Origin: Thermacetogenium sp. UBA4966
GTDB taxonomy: Bacteria; Bacillota; DSM-12270; Thermacetogeniales; Thermacetogeniaceae
Assembly: GCA_002397275.1 (NCBI GenBank)
Contig: DHAA01000047.1
Location: 1 to 45,706, forward strand
Length of the DNA: 45,706 nt
Direction of reading: 5' to 3'
This document shows, piece by piece, positions 33,880 through 41,414 of this stretch. A program made the translations under genes and the position numbers. Position 1 is the first letter of the stretch; the number at the start of each line of letters is the position of its first letter. The notes beneath the pieces are model-generated. The model was not told where the DNA came from and made no database searches. It saw only the letters and a list, made by a program, of their open reading frames with translations.

Positions 33880-35037
33880 CTACAGGTATTCGTTCTCCCT
33901 AAGCAACTGCAGCGCCCTTTCCTTATCCTGCGGAGCGATCATGATCACCGGGCCTGTACAGCCCATGCCGCTTTCCGCGTATATCTTTTCCTTCCAGAGA
34001 ACACGCACCGCCTCTTCGATTTCCATCACTTCGATCCCCGGAATGTCTTCACTGACCATCTTTTTCGGCGGGGGGGCTATATCTTCATCCGCCTTTTTGC
34101 CGGTATCCGCCGCCAAAGAGGCGATCAATTCATTCCAGCCGGCCCTTTTAGCGGCGCCGTATTCCTCACGGACAAATTTCATGATCCTTCCTTTGGCGCA
34201 CTCAGCCGCATAGCGAATAGCTCCGGCAATGACCGGAGCGCCGGAGGTACGGGAGATGATGCAGATAATCCGATTAAATCTCTCGCCCACACCCGGGCCA
34301 TAGCCGAACCCTGCCGTTTCATAATTCCCCCCGCCGCTGTACGCGGACAAGAGCTTGACCAGAACATTTCCAGTGAGGCTGTCCATGACCATGACGTCGG
34401 GAACCCCCATCAAGAGGTCGTTGCCTCTCATCACCACGCCACGGTCACTGCGGGCGGATTCGGCGAAGGCAAGGGGGTAACCCTGTTCTTTCAGTTTCCT
34501 CAGCACTCTTTCCAGCTGTCTGGCGCCGTCTATGTTTAAAATGCCGACAGTCGGTTCCTCTCTACCGCAGGCCTTAGCCGCGGCAACCCCCAACAGGGTG
34601 TTGTGGAGCAGGGCGGTCACCCTCTCTGTGGCGGAGGTTCCTGTTGTGGTGGCTAAAAACATCTCTCTCCCTTTGACCGGGGTGATCACTCTCCCCACTG
34701 TGGATACCCCGATGGGGAACGGATAGTGCATGGCGACCGCCGCATCCAAATACCCGCTGAGCAGCAGTTCATCCATCCTTGCATGGGCTTCCCGCTCATC
34801 TTCAGCCTCCACCAGTTCGAAGCTGCCCGCCACTCCTTTACCGATCAGCGTAACCTCCAGTTCAGGGCTCTGTTTGACGGCCAGTTGCGCTCCGGCGACC
34901 AATTCCCCTGCGCCATGCTCACTTCCCAGGATGGTGAGGCCAACCCGGATCTTCTTACCATAAGAACCTGTTGCTAAAGCGTCGGCAAGCTCTTCAAAAA
35001 CCCCGGCGATGGTGACGCGCATCTTTTTTTCGTCCAT
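33880..35037 (-). CDS. grdD: Glycine/sarcosine/betaine reductase component C subunit beta
   Basis: A 385-residue GrdD. The PlsX-like fold is suggested by VGLTILGSEHGAGELVAGA at the start, MVMDSLTGNVLVKLLSAYSGGGNYE in the middle and ESGMGCTGPVIMIAP at the end. With GrdC it forms component C, which takes the acetyl (carboxymethyl-derived) group from selenoprotein A as a thioester and releases acetyl phosphate. AAGGAAGG precedes the ATG. It follows grdC by 64 bp in the order typical of grd operons. Confidence 0.93.
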   Translation of the reverse strand: MDEKKMRVTIAGVFEELADALATGSYGKKIRVGLTILGSEHGAGELVAGAQLAVKQSPELEVTLIGKGVAGSFELVEAEDEREAHARMDELLLSGYLDAAVAMHYPFPIGVSTVGRVITPVKGREMFLATTTGTSATERVTALLHNTLLGVAAAKACGREEPTVGILNIDGARQLERVLRKLKEQGYPLAFAESARSDRGVVMRGNDLLMGVPDVMVMDSLTGNVLVKLLSAYSGGGNYETAGFGYGPGVGERFNRIICIISRTSGAPVIAGAIRYAAECAKGRIMKFVREEYGAAKRAGWNELIASLAADTGKKADEDIAPPPKKMVSEDIPGIEVMEIEEAVRVLWKEKIYAESGMGCTGPVIMIAPQDKERALQLLRENEYL

Positions 35038-35101
35038 GATCTCACCTTCCTTTCGTCAATAGGGCGCCTCAGGGCCAGAGGCGTCAGGTTGAAAACGCCG
35101 T

Positions 35102-36649
35102 CTATCCCTTGAATGCTTTGGCGAAGTCACGCAGCGCTTCAGCGATCATTCCGCGCGCCTGCTCCTCATCAAAACCTGCGTCTTCTGTGTCTGCGCCGCG
35201 GCCGCTGTTTTTCTCTATAATCAGAGAAACGCCGTCGAACAGATTGGTCAATCTCCCCAGGAAGAGGCTGCCTTTGCCGATGATCATCGCTCTTTCAATC
35301 TTGCCTTCCAGGATCATCTCCCTGGCATGTCCGATAAACGGCGCCCCTGAGGGTATATGACCCTGGGTGGGGGCGAAGCCCGGCATCCCGAAGCTGTCGA
35401 CAGCCTTCATCAGGTCTGCCTTCTGCAGATCCCCTCTTTTCACAGCCAGGGCGCTGATCATCTTGTAGTTGGCCAAGGGGACATTGCCTGCGCCGGCCGG
35501 CTCGGTGATCTCCGGGTTCTGCAGTTCGGGGGCGTAGCGGTCGATATCTGTTATCTTATAGCCGATCTTATCCAGAGGATCGGTCACGATTGCGGTCATC
35601 ACCGCCTGCGGCGAAGCCCCGGAGCCGATCCTGTGCCGCCCGATGGCATCGGTCCTGATCACCGGGCTGGCGCCGTCGTTTGCGGAAATATGAACGGCAA
35701 AAGCCCCCAGCATATCCTCCAGCGCGGGCAAACCCTTTTTCACATGGTCCCGGGAGTTCATACCCAATTTGGCGGTAGAGCCGCCCCCTACCACCACCAC
35801 ATTGCTGTAGATTCCAGACTGCACCAGAGCCGCGGCTTCCACCAGGGAGTGAGCGGGACCGGCGCAAAAACTTCTGGTGTCGGAACCTGTGGCGTTAATA
35901 CAGCCGCACATTTCACCGATGGCTTTGGCGAAGTTGCCGCCCCCCCGCTGGTTCATATCGCCGCAGGCCTCTTCTGAACACTCGACGATATAATCTACCT
36001 CTTCGGGGCGCAGATCTGTTTTGGCCAGCAGAAGCCGCAGCGCCAAAACAGCCGAGGCCTTGTTTGCCAAATTGCCCAGCATCACTTCTGAGGAGAGGGC
36101 CTCGTCAAATTCATGTGCCTTCTTCACACACCCCGCCGGCTTTCCCCCGCTATAAAGGGGTTGCGCCCCATGCTCGGCAACGAGGGTTTGTATCTCTGCA
36201 GCGGAACAGGCTGTGCCCTCCAGTTTATTAATATCCCTGATATCCTTTAAAATCTGGTGGGCCTGCAGTTTCTCCTTAACGGCATCCTGAAAAGCCTCCT
36301 CCAACATGACCAGATCAAAGCTGTCCACGATCTTCATCAGCCCAAAAAATTCATCCTCAGGCATGATCTCCCCGTACTTTCCATCTCTGCCGGCGCCGGC
36401 CGCCGGGTTCTCATGCCAGGGACGCGGGATCTCCTTTAATTCGTCGGGTGTGATATTTCCTATGTACGCCTGGTTGGGCGGATAGCCGACCGCATCTTCA
36501 TATTTTCTCAGGTGAGCAGGCAGCTCTCTGAGGTGATCTGACTGCGCGTTTTTCAGCCGCTCGGTCATTTGGGTGGAACCTTGATAGAGAAGCATGCTGC
36601 CGGCATGGACCAGGGCATAAGCCGTTCCTTTGACAACCGGAAAGCTCAT
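35102..36649 (-). CDS. grdC: Glycine/sarcosine/betaine reductase component C subunit alpha
   Basis: A 515-residue GrdC with the expected opening FPVVKGTAYALVHAGSML and a FabH/ketoacyl-synthase-like core, including CGCINATGSDTRSFCAGPAHSLVEAAALV, whose cysteines are candidates for the acetyl-thioester. Together with GrdD it converts the bound acetyl thioester to acetyl phosphate. A GGAGG lies nine bases before the ATG. Located between grdA and grdD as in other grd operons. Confidence 0.94.
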   Translation of the reverse strand: MSFPVVKGTAYALVHAGSMLLYQGSTQMTERLKNAQSDHLRELPAHLRKYEDAVGYPPNQAYIGNITPDELKEIPRPWHENPAAGAGRDGKYGEIMPEDEFFGLMKIVDSFDLVMLEEAFQDAVKEKLQAHQILKDIRDINKLEGTACSAAEIQTLVAEHGAQPLYSGGKPAGCVKKAHEFDEALSSEVMLGNLANKASAVLALRLLLAKTDLRPEEVDYIVECSEEACGDMNQRGGGNFAKAIGEMCGCINATGSDTRSFCAGPAHSLVEAAALVQSGIYSNVVVVGGGSTAKLGMNSRDHVKKGLPALEDMLGAFAVHISANDGASPVIRTDAIGRHRIGSGASPQAVMTAIVTDPLDKIGYKITDIDRYAPELQNPEITEPAGAGNVPLANYKMISALAVKRGDLQKADLMKAVDSFGMPGFAPTQGHIPSGAPFIGHAREMILEGKIERAMIIGKGSLFLGRLTNLFDGVSLIIEKNSGRGADTEDAGFDEEQARGMIAEALRDFAKAFKG

Positions 36650-36733
36650 ATGTATTCACCTCCAGAAGCAGTCATTGTTTACTCCGTTACCCTTTGTGCA
36701 GCTGTACCGGTCAACAGCTTATCGGCCGGCGAT

Positions 36734-37177
36734 TTATTGGCGATATGTTTTAACTTCATTGATGATCTCGTCGACATCCAGCACCATTTCCATCATACTG
36801 ATCTGTTCCTCATAAACCTCTGCAGGAACTTCTTCTTTTAATTCAAAGATGTGATACGCCTTGAGTCCCAACGGGACTCCGGATAATGGACCCGCGAAGG
36901 TCGGATCTCCGGTGGCTACGGTTTCGGCGGCAAGCCCCGAGGCCTCGGCTTCTGCTCCCCCGAGCACTACGATTAAATCCTCGCTGCCGTACTTATCATG
37001 TAGCTCCTTGATCCTGGCCTGGTTTTCCAGATCCATTGCCCCGGCTGCAGTTCAAACGAAGCACTCGGTAGTGGAAAATACCACCTCAGCTTGGGCAGCC
37101 TTGACGCACTCTTCGATGGCCGGGCCGGGAATTCCATCCCGGTCGCCGAGAATAGCGATCTTTTTGCCTTTCAGCAT
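36734..37177 (-). CDS. grdA: Selenoprotein A (GrdA) of glycine/sarcosine/betaine reductase
   Basis: A 147-residue selenoprotein from ATG 37177 through an in-frame TGA at 37052-37054 (Sec42). The sequence LKGKKIAILGDRDGIPGPAIE leads to CFV-Sec-TAAGAMDLENQ, so the redox motif is Cys39-x-x-Sec42. GrdA accepts the carboxymethyl group from component B on Sec, releases it to component C and is re-reduced by thioredoxin. Ordinary translation recognises only the part after TGA (36734-37036). The following hairpin is less regular than that of the component B gene. Confidence 0.96.
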
Positions 37178-37461
37178 CCTTATTACCCCTTTCTACCTTG
37201 AAAATAATGTTCTGCTATTTTCATCTAATGTCTACCATGTCGTCTGACCTCCGACCTCCGGCCTCCAACATCCAAATTAACGGGCGGCTCTGCCGCTGTT
37301 CCTATTTCCGACCTCCGACATCCTGCTTCCGACCTCCAAAATAGCCGGTATCTTCGCTGCGCCTGATGCTGTTACCCGGAACTCCATAATGGTCGCCTCG
37401 CTGGAATCCATCCGGCCACTACCCCTGCAAGCAATGTTTTGCTAGCTTCATGGTTGTCCGC
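37178..37461. repeat. Repeat-filled spacer between trxA and grdA
   Basis: This 284-bp spacer holds dispersed repeat copy 2 (37385-37451, closely matching 12604-12672), a partial copy (37194-37225, ending TGTTCTGCTATTTTCATC) and degenerate heptads of the form CCGACCTC (37241-37260, 37307-37340). No gene is seen. Such repeats inside an operon between trxA and grdA are unexpected and could affect readthrough. Confidence 0.65.
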
Positions 37462-37776
37462 TTAAGCCAATTCATTGAGTTTTGCCTCTATATCCTCGAC
37501 AGCTACGTCTTTGGTCAGTTCAGCGACCTTTTCTCCATCTTTGTAAAAACCGATTGTAGGCAGACCCAATACCTTCTGGCTGATGGCTAACCTTCTGTTA
37601 GACGCTGTATCCAGCATGCAGAACTTTGCTTTATCCTGATATTTCTCCGCCAGTTCCGCCACCTGGGGCGCCAGTTCTTTACAGGGCTCGCACTTGGGGC
37701 TCCAAAAGTCCACCACTACCAGGCCTTCGGCTTTCAATACCTCTTCTTCAAATGTTTTCTTGTCGACTTCGATCAC
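37462..37776 (-). CDS. trxA: Thioredoxin
   Basis: A 104-residue thioredoxin from GTG 37776, nine bases after GGAGG. The active site is WSPKCEPCKEL, Cys-Glu-Pro-Cys instead of the usual CGPC; GrdA-linked thioredoxins often deviate this way. The cis-Pro is in GLPTIGFY. It re-reduces selenoprotein A after each turnover using electrons from the TrxB encoded 20 bp upstream. Confidence 0.95.
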   Translation of the reverse strand: MIEVDKKTFEEEVLKAEGLVVVDFWSPKCEPCKELAPQVAELAEKYQDKAKFCMLDTASNRRLAISQKVLGLPTIGFYKDGEKVAELTKDVAVEDIEAKLNELA

Positions 37777-37795
37777 CGCAGTTCACCTCCTTGCA

Positions 37796-39028
37796 TCACT
37801 CCGGCTGATTTAAGGCTTTGAGATGAGAAAGAATCGTTTCCTCATTAAAACTACCGCTAATTTTAGCCGCGGCTTTTCCCCTGCTGAAAAACAACACGCT
37901 CGGCATTTTCTCTATTTGATACCTTTTGGCAACCCGTTCATTGCGGTAGGTATCTATTTTAACCAGTTTGACCGCGTCACCTAACTTATCTGCTATTTTC
38001 TCCAGTTCCGCTATTATGGCGATGCTTTCCTCCACCTGCGGCGCCCAGAAGGCGACGAGCACCGGTTTATCCGCTTTTAACACCTGTTCTGTGAAGCTTT
38101 CCTCTTCCGCCAGGTATTTTTCCGCGGCAAAAGCGGCGACCGCCCCATCGCCGGCCGCGGTGATCACCTGTCTCAGGTATTTGTCCCGGGCATCCCCTGC
38201 CGCATATACCCCGGGAAGAGAGGTCTCCATCCGTTCATTGGTTAAAATGTACCCTTGCTCGTTGAGCAGCGCCTTACCCTTTAGAAAATCTGTTTTAGGA
38301 ACCGTGCCGACAAAGAAGAAGACGCCGTTCGTCTCCAGTTCGGCAATCTCATTAGTCTTAATGTTTTTGATTAAAACGCTCTCTACAATTCCATCCCCTT
38401 TAATCTCTTCCAAAACAGAGTTCCAGACCCATTTAATTTTCGGGTTGGCAAAGGCTTTCTCCGCGCTGACCTTATTGCAGTCCAGGGTCCCTTGATCATG
38501 GATGACAATGATGGTTACCGTTTCCGCAAACTTAGTCAGATAGATGGCCTCTTCTATCGCCGCGTCCCCATTGCCCACTACCACAACGTCGAGTTCTTCA
38601 AAGAAGTCCGCGTCACAGGTAGCACAGTAGGAAACCCCTTTGCCGCGCAACTCCTTTTCCCCTTTGATATTCAGTGTTCTGGGCGCTGCGCCGGGGGCCA
38701 GGATCACGATCTTACCTTTATACTCTTTGCCGCTCTTCGTTTGAACAACTTTTATTTCCCCATCGAGGTCCAGATCAATAGCCTCTTCCTTCAGAATCTC
38801 CGTACCGAAACTTTCCGCATGCTCACGCATGGCCTTCATCAATTCAGGCCCTGTCGTCCCCCTTGGAAAGCCCGGGTAATTTTCTAATTCCGCGGTGGTG
38901 GCTGCCTGCCCGCCCGGCGTTCCCTTTTGCAGGATCACTGTTTTCAAGCGGGAGCGAGAACCGTAAATACCCGCAGCCAGCCCGGCTGGGCCGCCGCCGA
39001 CTACGATGATGTCATAGGTCTCCGACAA
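37796..39028 (-). CDS. trxB: Thioredoxin reductase with C-terminal thioredoxin-like domain
   Basis: A 410-residue flavoprotein. The FAD motif GGGPAGLAAGIYGSR is at 11-25, the redox pair CATC at 135-138 and the NAD(P)H-site VVVGNGDAAIEEA follows; GVYAAGDARDK is the second FAD motif. Typical TrxB ends near residue 310. Here about 95 more residues form a thioredoxin fold (VLVAFWAP..., MPSVLFF) in which the CxxC is replaced by QVEE, so that domain is redox-inactive in the usual sense. It starts at TTG 39028, six bases after AAAGGAGG, and heads the grd operon, supplying electrons to TrxA and GrdA. Confidence 0.93.
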   Translation of the reverse strand: MSETYDIIVVGGGPAGLAAGIYGSRSRLKTVILQKGTPGGQAATTAELENYPGFPRGTTGPELMKAMREHAESFGTEILKEEAIDLDLDGEIKVVQTKSGKEYKGKIVILAPGAAPRTLNIKGEKELRGKGVSYCATCDADFFEELDVVVVGNGDAAIEEAIYLTKFAETVTIIVIHDQGTLDCNKVSAEKAFANPKIKWVWNSVLEEIKGDGIVESVLIKNIKTNEIAELETNGVFFFVGTVPKTDFLKGKALLNEQGYILTNERMETSLPGVYAAGDARDKYLRQVITAAGDGAVAAFAAEKYLAEEESFTEQVLKADKPVLVAFWAPQVEESIAIIAELEKIADKLGDAVKLVKIDTYRNERVAKRYQIEKMPSVLFFSRGKAAAKISGSFNEETILSHLKALNQPE

Positions 39029-39042
39029 GTTAATCCTCCTTT

Positions 39043-39141
39043 CCCGAACTCATTTTTTACTGCAGAACTGCCGCCAATCCTGAACTCATTTTTTACTGCA
39101 GAACTGCCGCCAATCCTGAACTCATTTTTTACCGCTGAACC
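39043..39141. repeat. 36-bp tandem repeat upstream of trxB (about 2.7 copies)
   Basis: The unit CTGAACTCATTTTTTACTGC plus AGAACTGCCGCCAATC is present twice almost perfectly and a third time partly. Each of the two complete units holds a sigma-54-like element on the minus strand. Confidence 0.85.
39062..39076 (-). promoter_or_regulatory. Possible sigma-54-like promoter in the tandem repeat
   Basis: The minus strand reads TGGCGG-N5-CTGC, with GG-N10-GC spacing and three mismatches to TGGCAC-N5-TTGC. An identical copy lies 36 bp upstream (39098-39112). The proximal one would start RNA near 39050, about 22 nt before the trxB start, leaving room for the RBS only. Weaker than the three promoters of the mtt genes. 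Confidence 0.38.
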
Positions 39142-39563
39142 GGATTACCGCTAACCCAATTTCAGCCTGCTGCACAACCAAATAAAACTAGTCGAGAGGC
39201 TTGGCTCCTGAACACTGGCGCCTGTTAAACAATATGTATTTCAGTAAAATATTTATTATTTTATTATAATAAATTCAATTCTAATTTAAAATTTCCTTCT
39301 GTATTTTTTAAAAATACAATGAAACAATCGAAGTTATTAAATAACAAAATGTTTTGCTTGAGGGATCATGTTCGGAAATAATGTTCATGATTGTTCGCAG
39401 TTGTTCCAAGTCGGAGCGTCAAAAGGGTGAATGGGAAAGGCGGCCTGGGTCCGATCTCAGGCGGCAAAAAAGAAGCGCCGGGCAGAATAAACCGGTACTT
39501 CAAAGTAAATGGATTTAGATCAGATAAAAATTAGGTAGGGTTTAAGCGGGGATCAGAGATATT
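39142..39563. promoter_or_regulatory. AT-rich control region between grd operon and GntR gene
   Basis: No gene is seen. Two perfect palindromes occur: TGTATTTTTTAAAAATACA (39300-39318, 9-bp arms) and GTTATTAAATAAC (39333-39345). An ATTTTACTGAAAT sequence on the minus strand (near 39244-39256) resembles motifs in front of the GntR gene. A candidate sigma-70 pair on the minus strand is TTGAAT-N17-TAAATA inside the AT-rich part. These are likely binding sites for the GntR regulator and/or the grd operon promoter. Confidence 0.45.
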
Positions 39564-40202
39564 CTATAACAGCTCCTGCTTGATCCTCTCCACAAATACA
39601 TCAATATGCCGTCTTGCTTCCTCAGCCGCTTTTTCTTGGTCCCTTTTCTTGAGTGCCTCCACAATCTGCGGCATGGTTCCCAGGAAAAGATTAATATCGG
39701 TGATGTCTTTCTGCACATAAAACCACAGCCGATCGGTGTGCAGGTGTAGATAATATAAAATCTCTACCAAACAAGGATTGCCGCAGCTTGCGAAGATGGT
39801 CTCATGAAAGTGCGCGTCCTCTATGATCATTTTCCGGTATTCGGTTTCAATATCATAACTTTTTATTCTATTGATAATATCTTCGAGCACGGAGATATTA
39901 TCTTCGGTTATTCTATCCGCGGCCAGACGGGCGGCGAATCCCTCCAGTTCACGGTTCACCTCAAACAGCGATTTCATATATTTAAAATCTATCGGCGCTA
40001 CTTGTGCTCCGTATCTGGGTATGATGTCCATTAAATTGACATTCTTCAGCTGCTCAAACGCCTTTCTTACCGGCGTTCTGCTGACGGCGAATTCATTAGC
40101 GATATCAGCCTCATTCAGCACCTGCCCGGGGGTGTATTCCAGCTGCACTATCCTTTTTTTCAGTGTTTCATAGAGACGATCTGATTTAATCTCTTCAGCC
40201 AT
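39564..40202 (-). CDS. GntR family transcriptional regulator, FadR/FCD type
   Basis: A 212-residue regulator. Residues 5-72 form the winged helix (YETLKKRIVQLEYTPGQVLNEADIANEFAVSRTPVRKAFEQL). The rest is an all-helical FCD ligand domain with metal-ligand-like residues (D/H in EDAHFHETIF, and HLHTD, RRHIDVF). Members sense small carboxylates or amino acids. It is the gene next to the grd operon, about 540 bp from trxB on the same strand, and is a plausible controller of it. An AAAGGAG site precedes the ATG. Confidence 0.92.
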   Translation of the reverse strand: MAEEIKSDRLYETLKKRIVQLEYTPGQVLNEADIANEFAVSRTPVRKAFEQLKNVNLMDIIPRYGAQVAPIDFKYMKSLFEVNRELEGFAARLAADRITEDNISVLEDIINRIKSYDIETEYRKMIIEDAHFHETIFASCGNPCLVEILYYLHLHTDRLWFYVQKDITDINLFLGTMPQIVEALKKRDQEKAAEEARRHIDVFVERIKQELL

Positions 40203-40748
40203 TTATTAACTTCACTCCTTTGCTGATCACAACTATATTTTACTATAAATTTAAAAGAAATATACCTGTTATTTTAGTAAAAAACACTTTATTTTTATGA
40301 TGGACACAACAGGGGAGGGTTGTACAGAGGGAGTACTGTGGCAGGGTACTTATTTTCCGTTTGAATTCAAGTCAGACGGGAACCGATGCTTATCTAACTC
40401 TGCTGAACTAAGAAAGGACATTTCTATATAGGGCGCCCCTCTGGGCAGTCGGGCATAAAGATGGTTGATCAGTGCTAGAGAGCGCGCTTTCCCATATTGT
40501 GTTCATCGGTTATCTGGGATTTCGATGGTCAATTGCCTGCCGTCGTCAGTTCTGGTCACGATGTCAATCGCAGCCGGTTTTGATGTGGTAATCAACTAGC
40601 TGAAACTGCGAAGATGGACCATAATAAAAAGAAGCCATTGGATGTACTGCCAGATGAGATTGCTTTTTTGGTTAATAAAGGTGAACCTCAGATTACTAAA
40701 GGGAGTATGCTGCGTCTAGGTTTACAACTCCGGCGTTCGTTCGCTTTA
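40203..40748. other. GntR upstream region with motif repeats and unrecognised fragments
   Basis: Just upstream of the GntR gene, ATTTTACTATAAAT (40236-40249) and ATTTTAGTAAAAA (40271-40283, read on the other strand TTTTTACTAAAAT) resemble each other and a sequence near 39244-39256, suggesting autoregulatory sites. Further right, a 29-codon open stretch on the minus strand (about 40512-40601, ending TRTDDGRQLTIEIPDNR) looks like a gene fragment of unknown family, and a 46-codon frame on the plus strand starts at 40614. Neither is supported as a gene. Confidence 0.4.
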
Positions 40749-40922
40749 CTATAAGTTGCCGCACAAAACAAGATATCCTTTAAGATATTTTTCAGCAGAT
40801 TGCCGGCAATGGTAACATATAATTTCAATCGGAACAGGAATCATATGGAGAAGATATTCGGCGCTGTCTAAATCCATTGCGGCGTATCTTTCCCATTCCT
40901 GTGCTTGAGTAACTTTATCCAT
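40749..40922 (-). pseudogene. Truncated HEPN-domain protein
   Basis: A 57-codon frame from ATG 40922 reads like the start of a HEPN protein: TQAQEWERYAAMDLDSAEYLL and CYHCRQSAEKYLKGYL, then stops at TAG. Normal HEPN toxins have about 120-135 residues; the RxxxxH active-site half is missing. It overlaps the MNT gene upstream by 8 bp, the usual arrangement of MNT-HEPN pairs. Sequence beyond the stop shows no continuation, so the 3' half was replaced or deleted. Confidence 0.72.
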
Positions 40923-41238
40923 ACAACATCATCCCCTTCCTGGCGATTTGACGTTCAACACTGGGGATAGATCGGAGTTGATTGAACCTGCCTTTTCTAC
41001 CGACCATCACATCTACAGGCATTGTTTTCTTATCTCGAATCGCTTTTCGAATCAATCTCATCGCGTCAATTTCCCTGATGTTAACATTATCGGGCATGAC
41101 AACATACAGATCTAAGTCCGAATCAGCGTGCGGTTCACCACCTGCATAGGAGCCGAACAGGAAAATCTGTTCGACAGGAACAGTATCCAATATGATTTTT
41201 TTTAGAATATTCAACTCTTCCTGTATTCGTCTTTCCAT
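40915..41238 (-). CDS. MNT-type minimal nucleotidyltransferase (antitoxin-like)
   Basis: A 107-residue protein from ATG 41238, five bases after GGAGG. It carries the pol-beta-superfamily signature LFGSYAGGEPHADSDLDLYV (GSxxxG...DxD) with both catalytic Asp, and a further Asp in VDVMV. MNT antitoxins of MNT-HEPN modules transfer AMP to the HEPN toxin. Its HEPN partner directly downstream is truncated. The upstream 100 bp resembles that of the MNT gene at 44505. Confidence 0.9.
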   Translation of the reverse strand: MERRIQEELNILKKIILDTVPVEQIFLFGSYAGGEPHADSDLDLYVVMPDNVNIREIDAMRLIRKAIRDKKTMPVDVMVGRKGRFNQLRSIPSVERQIARKGMMLYG

Positions 41239-41264
41239 ACCGGCCTCCACATCTTTGTCTTTTG

Positions 41265-41363
41265 AATTATACTACAATATCTTCCATTTGCCTATGGCTT
41301 AATTAAATTTTGTGTCAAGTAGGCTTTCCTGGCCTTCCTGGCCCCGCAGACCACCGCTTCGCT
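41265..41363. repeat. Duplicated block A upstream of an MNT gene
   Basis: Roughly 99 bp that recur with about 75-80 percent identity by eye at 44948-45037, from AATTATA..CAATATCTTCCATT to CGCAGACCACCGCTTCGCT. Both copies lie just upstream of a minus-strand MNT gene and contain a TATAAT on that strand. Conceptual minus-strand reading of both contains SEAVVCG..., so the block may be decayed coding sequence that came with the module. Confidence 0.7.
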
Positions 41364-41414
41364 GAGAGAACGGTTCCTGATCAGGCTCATTATTGAACTT
41401 CAGTTTTTGCCGCT

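Noticed and set aside
39043..39141. CRISPR array
   Set aside because: The 36-bp units are directly adjacent without spacers, and no cas gene is present; this is a simple tandem repeat.
40614..40754. Plus-strand 46-codon frame starting MDHNKKKPLD
   Set aside because: It has no ribosome site, overlaps the end of the truncated HEPN frame on the other strand, and matches nothing I know.
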